DNA of 64,000 bases. Source: an uncultured Saprospiraceae bacterium (GTDB lineage: Bacteria > Bacteroidota > Bacteroidia > Chitinophagales > Saprospiraceae). The stretch lies in contig CALLPI010000002.1 in NCBI GenBank assembly GCA_938015595.1, positions 124,001 through 188,000 of the forward strand, written 5' to 3'. Made by a program: the position numbers and the translations under genes. The notes under the pieces were generated by a model, which did no database searches, was not told the origin of the DNA, and worked only from the letters and a program-made list of their open reading frames with translations. Below are positions 54,117 to 61,490 of this stretch, piece after piece; positions within the stretch are counted from its first letter, which is position 1, and every line of letters begins with the position of its first letter.

Positions 54117-56147
54117 ATGCAGTTTTTGTTTCCTGCTTTCCTATTTGCCCTGGCTGCCCTGGCTATCCCAGTCATCATACACCTGTTCTACTTTCGCAGG
54201 TTTAAGAAGATATACTTTACCAATGTGCGCTTCTTGCGAGAGGTGAAAGAAGAAACCAGCGCCCGCTCCAAACTGCGTAATCTGCTGGTGCTCCTGGCTC
54301 GAATGCTGGCCCTGGCCGCCCTGGTCTTTGCCTTTGCGCAGCCGTTTATCCCGTTGGATGCAGAGGTAAAAACAGGCAACAAAGCCGTCGGCATTTTTAT
54401 AGACAACTCCTTTAGTATGAACGCACTAAGCCGGGATGTACCGCTCATAGATAAAGCCCGGCAACGCGCCCGCGAAATTGTAGAGGCTTATGCTGAAACT
54501 GACCGCTTCCAGGTGCTAACCAACGATTTTGAAGGCCGCCACCAGCGCCTGGTGAGTAAGGAGGAAGCCCTGGCACTCATTGACGAAGTGAAAATCTCGC
54601 CAGCAGTGCGCACCCTTTCTGAGGTGGTGGCTCGCCAGAAGCAAGCGCTGGCATCTGGCCCAGAGCCAGTGGAAGTGGCCTACCTCATTTCTGATTTCCA
54701 AAAAAACATCAGCGACTTGCGCAACTGGCCGGACTCCGTACCCGAAATCAACTTCATACCCTTGCAATCGGTGCAGGAACGCAACATCGCCATAGACACA
54801 GCATGGTTTGAAGCGCCAGTACAAATGCTCAGCCAAACCAACAGATTGATAGTCAAAGTACGCAACTACAGCAACGCCCCTGCTGAGAATATACGCCTGG
54901 CCATCAAATACGACGGCCAGACCAAGCCAGCGGGGACGCTGTCCATAGCCCCAGGTGCTACGGCCACCGATACCGTCAGCATTACCATACTGCGTACGGG
55001 CTTACACGAGGCAGAGCTATCAGTGACGGACTATCCCGTGCAGTTTGACGATAGATACTACTTCAGTTTCTATGTGGCCGAGCAGGTCAAAGTACTGGTG
55101 ATACACGACGAAGCGCCCAACCGCTTCTTAATGGCTGCCTTTGCCGGTATGCCCTACTTTCAGGCCACGCCTATGCCAGTGCGCAATCTGGAGTTTTCGC
55201 AGTTTCCACAATATCAGCTTATTGTGCTAGACCAAGCGCGCGAAATTTCCAGCGGCTTAGCGGCAGAACTCAACCGATACCTACGCAGCGGTGGTAATGT
55301 GCTGCTGTTTCCATCGCGCAATGCCGGGCTGCAGGGCTATAATGCATTCCTGCAAGGCTTGGGCGCCAATCCATTTGTCGCTTTTGATGAAACACCCAGA
55401 AGTATTGGCTCCGTCAACATGGAGGAGTTTGTGTTTCGGGATGTGTTTGACAACAAAAACGCCAACCTTAGACTGCCCTCTACTAAAGGCAATTTTCGCA
55501 CGAACAGGAGCAACGCCCGCGCCGAGGAAATCTTGCTGACCTACCGCGACGGTAGCCCCTTCCTGTCCAAGTATCAGGTTGAGCAAGGCCATGTGTATGT
55601 ATGCACTGCCCCATTAGATGAAAACTACAGTGATTTGGTGCGCAATGGCGAAATTTTCATTCCGATGCTGTACAAAACGGCTATTTCGTCGGCCCGCAAT
55701 AATCGCATAGCCTACACCATTGGCCGCAGTGAGTTGATCGAAACCGACCACAAGGCGCCCGGCTCGCAAATTGTATATAAGTTGCGCGGTCCCTCGGGCG
55801 AGTTTATCCCTGAACAGCGAATCGTGGGCTCGAGGCTGTACCTCACCCCGGGCAACCAAGTGACCCAAGCTGGCATCTACGACCTATTCATCAACTCGGA
55901 AGAAGTGCTGGGCAAACTGGCCTTCAACTTTGACCGCAAGGAATCTGATCTGGCGTGCTACCCGCCTGATGAGTTACAGACTCTTGTGGGGGCACGCATT
56001 AAAGTACTGACAGTAAAGGACGAAGCTGTACTCACTTCCAAAATAGAGGAGCGCAGCCAGGGCATCAGCTTGTGGCGGTGGTTTGTAGTAGCGGCGCTGG
56101 TATTCTTGGCAATAGAGGTACTATTGCTGCGCTTTTGGAGGGTTTGA
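54117..56147 (+). CDS. BatA-domain (aerotolerance-type) membrane protein
   Basis: The 676-residue protein begins with a BatA N-terminal domain: TM (5-25), FRRFKKIYFTNVRFLREVKEETSARSKLRNLLVLLARMLALAALVFAFAQPF, a second TM (about 60-80), then a VWA-like domain (about 95-240, with the MIDAS-like DNSFSM), a CARDB-like beta region (about 250-345), a glutamine-amidotransferase-like/DUF4159-like stretch (about 350-540) and a C-terminal TM (about 650-668). Start at 54117 (MQFLFPAFLF) is set by the domain. Homologues are common in Bacteroidota; Bat proteins help oxygen or envelope-stress tolerance, but this type is uncharacterised. Confidence 0.88.
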   Translation: MQFLFPAFLFALAALAIPVIIHLFYFRRFKKIYFTNVRFLREVKEETSARSKLRNLLVLLARMLALAALVFAFAQPFIPLDAEVKTGNKAVGIFIDNSFSMNALSRDVPLIDKARQRAREIVEAYAETDRFQVLTNDFEGRHQRLVSKEEALALIDEVKISPAVRTLSEVVARQKQALASGPEPVEVAYLISDFQKNISDLRNWPDSVPEINFIPLQSVQERNIAIDTAWFEAPVQMLSQTNRLIVKVRNYSNAPAENIRLAIKYDGQTKPAGTLSIAPGATATDTVSITILRTGLHEAELSVTDYPVQFDDRYYFSFYVAEQVKVLVIHDEAPNRFLMAAFAGMPYFQATPMPVRNLEFSQFPQYQLIVLDQAREISSGLAAELNRYLRSGGNVLLFPSRNAGLQGYNAFLQGLGANPFVAFDETPRSIGSVNMEEFVFRDVFDNKNANLRLPSTKGNFRTNRSNARAEEILLTYRDGSPFLSKYQVEQGHVYVCTAPLDENYSDLVRNGEIFIPMLYKTAISSARNNRIAYTIGRSELIETDHKAPGSQIVYKLRGPSGEFIPEQRIVGSRLYLTPGNQVTQAGIYDLFINSEEVLGKLAFNFDRKESDLACYPPDELQTLVGARIKVLTVKDEAVLTSKIEERSQGISLWRWFVVAALVFLAIEVLLLRFWRV

Positions 56148-56277
56148 TTATTCAGAGGTATCCTGGATACAAAACCAGCTCATAGCCCATGCTTTAGAAG
56201 CGGGGTCTCGCATTGCCTTGCCACCACATGCTCCTCCGCAAAACCACCTCCTTGGCCCCAGCGTCCCCTAGGCATAG

Positions 56278-56460
56278 AAAAACCTTCAACGCTTGGAAGA
56301 ACTCTACCTCTGGAGCAACCCCCTTGAATACATCCCCGACAACATTGGCCACCTGCAAAATCTGCGCGTACTGGAGCTTGGGCAAGCACACCACCTCTCG
56401 CCAAAAGCAGTGGATCTCATCCGGCGCTTGCTGCCGCAATGCGAGGTTAGGGCAGGATGG
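56278..56460 (+). pseudogene. C-terminal fragment of a leucine-rich-repeat protein gene
   Basis: The plus frame starting right after a TAG (56275-56277) reads KNLQRLEELYLWSNPL, then EYIPDNIGHLQNLRVLELGQ and LSPKAVDLIRRLLPQCEV, i.e. one and a half LxxLxLxxNxLxxIP repeats and a typical LRR C-terminal end. No LRR sequence or start is found upstream in any frame, so this is a 5'-truncated remnant. Repeat copy 5 begins immediately after it. Confidence 0.65.
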
Positions 56461-56463
56461 CAT

Positions 56464-56522
56464 TATACTTCGACTCCCCAAGTTTTGTGCGCAACATCTG
56501 CAAATCATGCACAAAAACTTGG
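56464..56522 (+). repeat. Dispersed palindromic repeat, copy 5
   Basis: The core 56478-56522 has arms CCAAGTTTTGTGCG and TGCACAAAAACTTGG (one extra A) around the loop CAACATCTGCAAATCA, identical to the consensus loop. The 5' flank TATACTTCGACTC matches copies 1 and 2; the 3' flank is lost. It lies directly downstream of a truncated LRR gene fragment. Confidence 0.85.
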
Positions 56523-56690
56523 TGCCTGCAGAACAATTTCATTTATAACTTAGACGATATGCTGCGAATAGCCGCGAATTTTATGCGCAACGCGCAAAGG
56601 AGGCGCAGACGCCATAAAAATGAAAAAGCTCTCTCCACGCAAATGTCTTGTCGCAGAGGAGCTTTCTCTGAAAGGGAAATGGCGAGCCAC
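56523..56690. other. Gap after repeat copy 5
   Basis: Nothing recognised. With the LRR remnant and repeat copy 5, the whole gene-free stretch from 56148 to 56690 is about 540 bp of apparent decay between convergent genes. Confidence 0.4.
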
Positions 56691-57155
56691 TTACCTGCCT
56701 ACAATATCTGGCTTCATGGGGCCCAGGATACCAAGGAGTTCATTTTTCTCCTTCTCCGGTACGTTGAATCGGTTGAGCGCCGCCACCAGGTCGGCCACTA
56801 GAGCGTTGAACTCCTGTTCGGTGATGTTCATGCCGGTGTGAGCCGCCCGCATATTGAGGCCTTTGTACCTGCATGGGCCGCCGGCGGCTTCGCAGATTTG
56901 GTCCACGAGGTTGTTGCGCAGCAGTTGCAATCGGGCTGGGTTGGCTACCGTAGCGGCAAACCGGGCGTTGATGACATTGTCGGCGGCTACATTAGCTAGG
57001 AACTGGTCTGTCACAGCGCTGATAGCATCGAAACCGCCCAACCTGGAGTACAGGGAGTTAGGGTCAATTTCGTACAAGACTTTGTCGTCGTTGCAAGCCG
57101 TTAGCGACATCCCGACGGCCAGCGCCAGCACAAAATACAAAACAAACTTCCTCAT
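56691..57155 (-). CDS. Group 1 truncated haemoglobin, predicted lipoprotein
   Basis: The 154-residue protein starts with a signal peptide and lipobox SLTAC (Cys21). Residues about 33-150 are a TrHbN-type globin: SLYSRLGGFDAISAVTDQFLANV, a Cys-flanked insert AGGPCRYKGLNM, the proximal His H106 in AAHTGMNIT, and FNALVADLVAALNRFNVPEKEKNELLGIL. Truncated globins usually sit in the cytosol; export is less common. Roles include NO/O2 chemistry. It is the second gene of a pair with the upstream small protein (20-bp gap). Confidence 0.88.
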   Translation of the reverse strand: MRKFVLYFVLALAVGMSLTACNDDKVLYEIDPNSLYSRLGGFDAISAVTDQFLANVAADNVINARFAATVANPARLQLLRNNLVDQICEAAGGPCRYKGLNMRAAHTGMNITEQEFNALVADLVAALNRFNVPEKEKNELLGILGPMKPDIVGR

Positions 57156-57175
57156 AATGAATGGTATTTGATAGG

Positions 57176-57586
57176 TTAAAAAATCCTGAGTACACCCAGC
57201 ACCTTGTGTTTCACCTCATCCAAGGGTGGTACTGGGCAAGCGGGGCTGGGCGGAAAAGTCTTCTCTGACACCTTGAAGGCTTCATTCAGCGAGGCTGCTG
57301 CCCGGAGCTTTTCGGCAGTGATCTTATCTGGGCAGTAGGTGACGCTGAAAGTCTTGCCCTCTTGGCTGAAACTAACTGCCGTAACACCGAGCTGTTGCTT
57401 GAGCACAGCAAGCACAGCCTGCTGTTCGTGCGCCTGTGGCGTGCGGTCCAACTCGAAAATTTTGAGATGCACTGGCAACATTTGCTCCGTCAGAGTAGGT
57501 TGCCGCAGGTTGGCGTAGAGAAAAAGCACCAGAGAGGATAATGCCGCTGCTGTGCCTGTGCTTTTGAGAAACCATTTACTTGTCAT
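57176..57586 (-). CDS. Small exported/membrane protein of unknown function, HMA-like
   Basis: The 136-residue protein has one N-terminal hydrophobic helix (10-25). A central stretch (LKIFELDRTPQAHEQQAVLAVLKQQLGVTAVSFSQEGKTFSVTYCPDKITAEKLRAAA) follows the beta-alpha-beta pattern of heavy-metal-associated domains, but has no CxxC; a single Cys lies in TYCPDK and another in SPACPVPP. I recognise no exact family. It starts the unit that includes the exported globin, hinting at a common role in the envelope. Confidence 0.65.
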   Translation of the reverse strand: MTSKWFLKSTGTAAALSSLVLFLYANLRQPTLTEQMLPVHLKIFELDRTPQAHEQQAVLAVLKQQLGVTAVSFSQEGKTFSVTYCPDKITAEKLRAAASLNEAFKVSEKTFPPSPACPVPPLDEVKHKVLGVLRIF

Positions 57587-58037
57587 GGTATTGTCATTTT
57601 TTTTACTCTACATACGAGCACAGCAGTAGGGTTGGATTTCGACAGACTCATCTTTCGTAGCGCAGCAGGACAAAGAAACTTTAGCAATTCATGGGGCAAA
57701 CTGAGACAGGCGTTATATCTTTCGCAAGTTTGCGCATTGACTCTATTTAATCAATGAAAAAAAATTATGAGCAACTTATGGATAGACCTGCAGTGAAAGG
57801 CCGACCATATTGCCTATGCCCAAAGCACCCAAGCAATACAAGTATTCATTACAGAAGGCGTAGCCCTCTAAAACAAAGGTGACCTTGCAGTACTACGACC
57901 AAACTGACCAGGCACTGGAACTAGACTGTGACAATCTTTGCACCTTATCAAAGGAAGCGACATGCTCGATCCCGTCCTTCCAGGAAGGTCTTCTATAAGA
58001 AGTGCAAATGGCCATCTGGATTTCAGCCGTAAAAACC
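57587..58037. other. Intergenic region, no supported gene
   Basis: A 451-bp divergent gap. A short frame from 57766 (MSNLWIDLQ then TGA, continuing as AYAQSTQAIQVFITEG) has stop codons every 10-25 residues; it may be decayed coding sequence, but no family is recognised. AATCTTTG at about 57932 is a one-mismatch -7 element for the methyltransferase gene. Confidence 0.35.
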
Positions 58038-58877
58038 ATGTCTATGCACAGACTTCGCTACTGGTACTTTTTCATCACCACCCGCATCCGGTTTTTCCTG
58101 GCGGCGCATACACGCTTTGATGTACACTCTCCTTTCCTATCAGACTTTGTGGCACAGGTACTAGAAGACCGGCGCTGGTTTTACGCATTCTCTGCCATTG
58201 AGACCGCCCGCAAGCGATGGCTTTGCGACGAGACGCCAGTGGAGGCCTCGCTTTTTGGCGCCGGCTCGATGGGCTATGCAGCCCGACAGCTCAAGGCCGG
58301 CAAGTTACTACAGCGCTCTTCCGTTGGTCCAGAGACGGGGCGGCGGCTGTTTAGATTGGCTTTGTGGCAGCAGCCGACCACTATGTTAGAGTTGGGCACT
58401 TGCATGGGTATTTCCACTGCTTACTTAGCCGCTGGGCGCGCCAGCGCTGCATTCATTTCGATAGAAGGCCACTGGCCATTGGCAGAGAAGGCTCGGCAGC
58501 ATCTCCATGAACTGGGGCTGAACCACGTCAGGGTCGTGAATGGCGCATTTGCCGATACCTTGCCGGAGGTATTGCATCAACTTCAACAAGTGGATTTGCT
58601 CTTCATAGACGGCGACCACCGAGGTAGTGCCGTGCTTGGCTACCTCCGTACTTGCCTACCTTTCCTGCACGAGCAAAGCGTGGTGGTCATTGCCGACATC
58701 CACTGGTCGGAAGATATGTGGCAGGCTTGGCAAACCATGCAAGTGCTGCCCCAGGTGACAGGTTCGGCAGACTTGTTTCACTTGGGCGTGTTGTTTTTTC
58801 GAAAAGCACTCAAGCATCCAGTACGCGCAACACTGGCGCCCTGGCGCTGGAAACCCTGGCGCATTGGCTGGTGGTAA
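58038..58877 (+). CDS. Class I SAM-dependent methyltransferase
   Basis: The 279-residue protein (ATG 58038; alternative 58044) has an N-terminal helix rich in Arg/Phe/Tyr (RLRYWYFFITTRIRFFL) and a Rossmann methyltransferase domain with motif I TTMLELGTCMGISTAYLAAG and motif IV VDLLFIDGDHRGSAVLGYL, as in the Methyltransf_24 group. Substrate unknown; family members act on small molecules or O-groups. The N-terminal HTRFDVHSPFLSDFVAQVLED is commonly seen in Bacteroidota homologues. It converges on preT with 11 bp between the stops. Confidence 0.88.
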   Translation: MSMHRLRYWYFFITTRIRFFLAAHTRFDVHSPFLSDFVAQVLEDRRWFYAFSAIETARKRWLCDETPVEASLFGAGSMGYAARQLKAGKLLQRSSVGPETGRRLFRLALWQQPTTMLELGTCMGISTAYLAAGRASAAFISIEGHWPLAEKARQHLHELGLNHVRVVNGAFADTLPEVLHQLQQVDLLFIDGDHRGSAVLGYLRTCLPFLHEQSVVVIADIHWSEDMWQAWQTMQVLPQVTGSADLFHLGVLFFRKALKHPVRATLAPWRWKPWRIGWW

Positions 58878-58888
58878 CCACTATTTGG

Positions 58889-60196
58889 CTATACCGATAA
58901 AACCTGATGGATACCCTGCGCTGCTCGCTTGCCTTCCGATACGGCGTTGACTACCTCGGCGCCACCATTGACGACATCGCCAGCAGCAAAGTAACAGGGA
59001 TGGCTGGTTTGGAAGGTATGGGCATCTACAGCTATGCTCCCATCTTCTCGAGTGGCTATATGGCCAATTTCAGCCAAAAGCGCTTGCATGGTTTCTTGCC
59101 CAGTGGCCATGATAACCATATCGCAGGGAATGAGCACGTGGCTATGAGTTGCTGACGAGGTATTTTCCAAAAAGCACACGCCCTCTACGGAAAGCTGACC
59201 GAGGATTTCTACCGGAGTCAAATGAAAGCGAAACTGCACGCCGACAGACTTAGCCAGCTCATACTCAAAGGTGTAGGCTGACATAGCCTCCTTGCCACGC
59301 CGATAGACTACGATGACCTCCTCTGCGCCCAGGCGCGCGCATTCCGAGGCGGCGTCCATAGCGGTGTTACCGCCACCGATGACTACCACGTGCTTGCCCA
59401 CGGCAGTTTGCAAGGGTCGGATTTTCACAGTTTCGATAAACTGTATGGCGTCTTTGACCTGATCAAGTTGTGCGCCGGGTATATTCGGGTATTTAGCCTT
59501 GCCCAAACCAATGGCTAGCAGAATGGCGTCGTAGCGGTGTTCCAGCTCGCGCCACTGCGAGGCACCTCGCACAGGGTGATTCAGATGTATCTGGAAGCCA
59601 AGCTGTTGCTGAAGCCAATCTACTTCCTCTACCGCTTCCTGATTGCTGATTTTATAGGGTGCGCATCCGTAGAGGATTAGGCCAGATACTTGGGCTTTGG
59701 CCTCGAATACGTCCACCTGGTAGCCGAGGCGGCGTAACTCGCAGGCAGCAGATATGCCAGCAGGCCCGGCCCCTACTACAGCTACCGCTTTGCCATTAGG
59801 TTGGCCAGGAGAGAACAGGGCAGTCCCTTGTCTGATAGCGGCTGAAGCAGCGTAGGTCTGTAGGCGGCCTATTTCTATGGGTTTGGCGTGCTGGTAGTTG
59901 TACACGCAAGCGCCCTCGCACAAGACTTCGGTGGGGCACACCTGGCCGCAGGCCTGGCCAAAGTAGTTGGCCATGTAGATGGTACGAGCTGCGCCTTCGA
60001 GATTTTGTGTGTGAATTTGTCGGATAAACAGCGGAATATCAATTTCTGTAGGGCAAGCCTTAGTGCAGGGTGCATCGTAGCAAAACAGGCAGCGCGCGCT
60101 CTCTTGCTGGGCCATGGTGGCGTGCATGGCCGGCTTAAGCGGGGCAAATGCCATCATTAGGTCATCTTCGTGGGCGGGGCGAGCAAATTCAGCCAT
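58889..60196 (-). CDS. preT: PreT-like NAD-dependent dihydropyrimidine dehydrogenase subunit / GltD-like oxidoreductase
   Basis: The 435-residue protein has an N-terminal [4Fe-4S] domain with two Cys sets, C36-x2-C39-x4-C44-x3-C48 and C82-x3-C86-x5-C92-x3-C96, followed by FAD-binding (AVVGAGPAGISAACELRRLGYQVDVFEA) and NAD(P)H-binding (VVIGGGNTAMDAASECARLGAEEVIVVYRR) domains. This is the PreT/GltD small-subunit plan; PreT delivers electrons to PreA for reduction of uracil and thymine. No preA lies beside it in this window, so it could instead serve another partner such as a glutamate-synthase-like large subunit. Symbol is tentative. Confidence 0.82.
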   Translation of the reverse strand: MAEFARPAHEDDLMMAFAPLKPAMHATMAQQESARCLFCYDAPCTKACPTEIDIPLFIRQIHTQNLEGAARTIYMANYFGQACGQVCPTEVLCEGACVYNYQHAKPIEIGRLQTYAASAAIRQGTALFSPGQPNGKAVAVVGAGPAGISAACELRRLGYQVDVFEAKAQVSGLILYGCAPYKISNQEAVEEVDWLQQQLGFQIHLNHPVRGASQWRELEHRYDAILLAIGLGKAKYPNIPGAQLDQVKDAIQFIETVKIRPLQTAVGKHVVVIGGGNTAMDAASECARLGAEEVIVVYRRGKEAMSAYTFEYELAKSVGVQFRFHLTPVEILGQLSVEGVCFLENTSSATHSHVLIPCDMVIMATGQETMQALLAEIGHIATREDGSIAVDAHTFQTSHPCYFAAGDVVNGGAEVVNAVSEGKRAAQGIHQVLSV

Positions 60197-60307
60197 ATTT
60201 CGTATTTTTTATGTGCAATTTTTGCCAACGTGGGTTGTCTTTTGAGTAGTCTATCTAAAAAACATGTCTTTTGGCCGAGCAAATTCGCCATAGTGGCGTT
60301 TATATAT

Positions 60308-60315
60308 TATATTTG
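60308..60315 (+). promoter_or_regulatory. -7 element before a small membrane protein gene
   Basis: TATATTTG, 35 nt before the ATG at 60351, in an AT-rich stretch. Exact match to TAnnTTTG; no clear -33. Confidence 0.4.
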
Positions 60316-60350
60316 TTTGGTCAAGATGCCATGCCCAAATTGCACCTGTC

Positions 60351-60602
60351 ATGAAGAAGTCTTCTTCCCCACCTATGCTTTTAGTCTTGCTGGCTGCGCT
60401 CAGCCTGTGCTGCTATGTATATTTGATAGTTCAAAAAGACGCCCCGAGCGCCAAATCGGAGCACGTTTGGATAACGGCGCCGCAAGTGCGCCAGGAACAG
60501 CAGGATGAAGTGCGTAAGCAGGGCGAGCACCTGCTGGAACTGGTAGTGATGAAAAAGGTAATGTCGGCGGTGCGGCGTCTGTTGCCTGCTACAGGTCATT
60601 GA
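60351..60602 (+). CDS. Small single-TM protein of unknown function
   Basis: An 83-residue protein with one hydrophobic segment (8-26, PPMLLVLLAALSLCCYVYLIV), then a charged helical region (APQVRQEQQDEVRKQGEHLLELVVMKKVMSAVRRLL). A promoter-like element lies upstream and the hydrophobicity pattern is protein-like. Its stop overlaps the stop of the MBL gene on the other strand by 7 bp. No family is recognised. Confidence 0.55.
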   Translation: MKKSSSPPMLLVLLAALSLCCYVYLIVQKDAPSAKSEHVWITAPQVRQEQQDEVRKQGEHLLELVVMKKVMSAVRRLLPATGH

Positions 60603-61489
60603 GGGATATTTTTCTTTTTCCAGTATCGCAGTAGCCCAGCTACGCTCATCCAGGCCGGATTGGCGTGCTCATAAGCTACAATGTCGGTTTTACTCAATCC
60701 TGATGCGCTGAGCTCATCAGCCACCAATTTTACAAACAAGGGTATAACCTCCTCTGCGGGTGTATCGGCCTCATAATAGGGGTGCATCCAGTTGGCCCAT
60801 GCGAGAAGCCGTTTTTCCAGTTCGTCCAGGTGAGGTAGTATATCGCGTACACAGCCAAAGTGCGTCAAGTACAGTTGCCCGATAGGCAAGGTGCGAATAA
60901 GTGCGAGCGACGCCTGCCAATGCTCTATGGAAATATCTGGCGGCGGGCAGGGCGGAGCTACCAGACCATGGTGTATCCTAACGCCAGCCACATCACCAGC
61001 AAACAGGTTGTCGTCCAGTTGCCAGGCAATGTGATGCACTGCATGGCCGGGAGTATGCCAGGCCGTAAAGGTCTTGTCACCTATGTGGATGAGCTCACCA
61101 TGGGTTACGGTTTGTAGCCGGCTGTGCGGTATAGGCTCAAGGCTGCCCCAGAGCACATCCATCTGCTCCTGATAAATCATTTTGGCCGACTGCAGCAGCT
61201 TGGAAGGGTCTAACAAGTGCCTGTGCCCTTCAGGATGGACATACACGGTAGCCCCCTGTGCAGCAAAAGCCCAAGCGGCACCAGCATGGTCGAGGTGGAT
61301 GTGAGTGAGCAACACGTGCTGCACTTCTTCAGGGCGATAACCTAGTGCTTGAATGCCGGTGGTCAGGGCAGACAGCGTGGAGTGCGGGCCAGTTTCTACC
61401 AAGCACGGCCCAGCGGTGGTTTCCACCAGAAAGGCAGCTATGGTGTTGCGTTGTCCTTGAAATTGGAGGTCTATGGTATGAATAGCCAT
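60596..61489 (-). CDS. Metallo-beta-lactamase-fold hydrolase
   Basis: The 297-residue cytoplasmic protein (ATG 61489) has the MBL metal site H63-x-H65-x-D67-H68 (LLTHIHLDHAGAAWAF), a later His in TPGHAVHHIAW, an Asp in AGDVAGVR and a His in LTHFGCVRD. A C-terminal helical region (about 225-297) is close to that of MBL proteins linked to acyl-CoA or thioester hydrolysis, but the substrate is unknown. It begins 1 bp after the acyl-CoA dehydrogenase gene on the same strand, indicating an operon and a possible link to fatty-acid metabolism. An upstream in-frame codon at 61534 would overlap that gene. Confidence 0.88.
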   Translation of the reverse strand: MAIHTIDLQFQGQRNTIAAFLVETTAGPCLVETGPHSTLSALTTGIQALGYRPEEVQHVLLTHIHLDHAGAAWAFAAQGATVYVHPEGHRHLLDPSKLLQSAKMIYQEQMDVLWGSLEPIPHSRLQTVTHGELIHIGDKTFTAWHTPGHAVHHIAWQLDDNLFAGDVAGVRIHHGLVAPPCPPPDISIEHWQASLALIRTLPIGQLYLTHFGCVRDILPHLDELEKRLLAWANWMHPYYEADTPAEEVIPLFVKLVADELSASGLSKTDIVAYEHANPAWMSVAGLLRYWKKKNIPQ

Positions 61490-61490
61490 A

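Noticed and set aside
16117-56522. Palindromic repeats considered as integron attC sites or CRISPR repeats
   Set aside because: No RYYYAAC/GTTRRRY core sites, no cassette-like gene between neighbouring copies, spacing is 0.8-20 kb and irregular, and no integrase or Cas gene is present.
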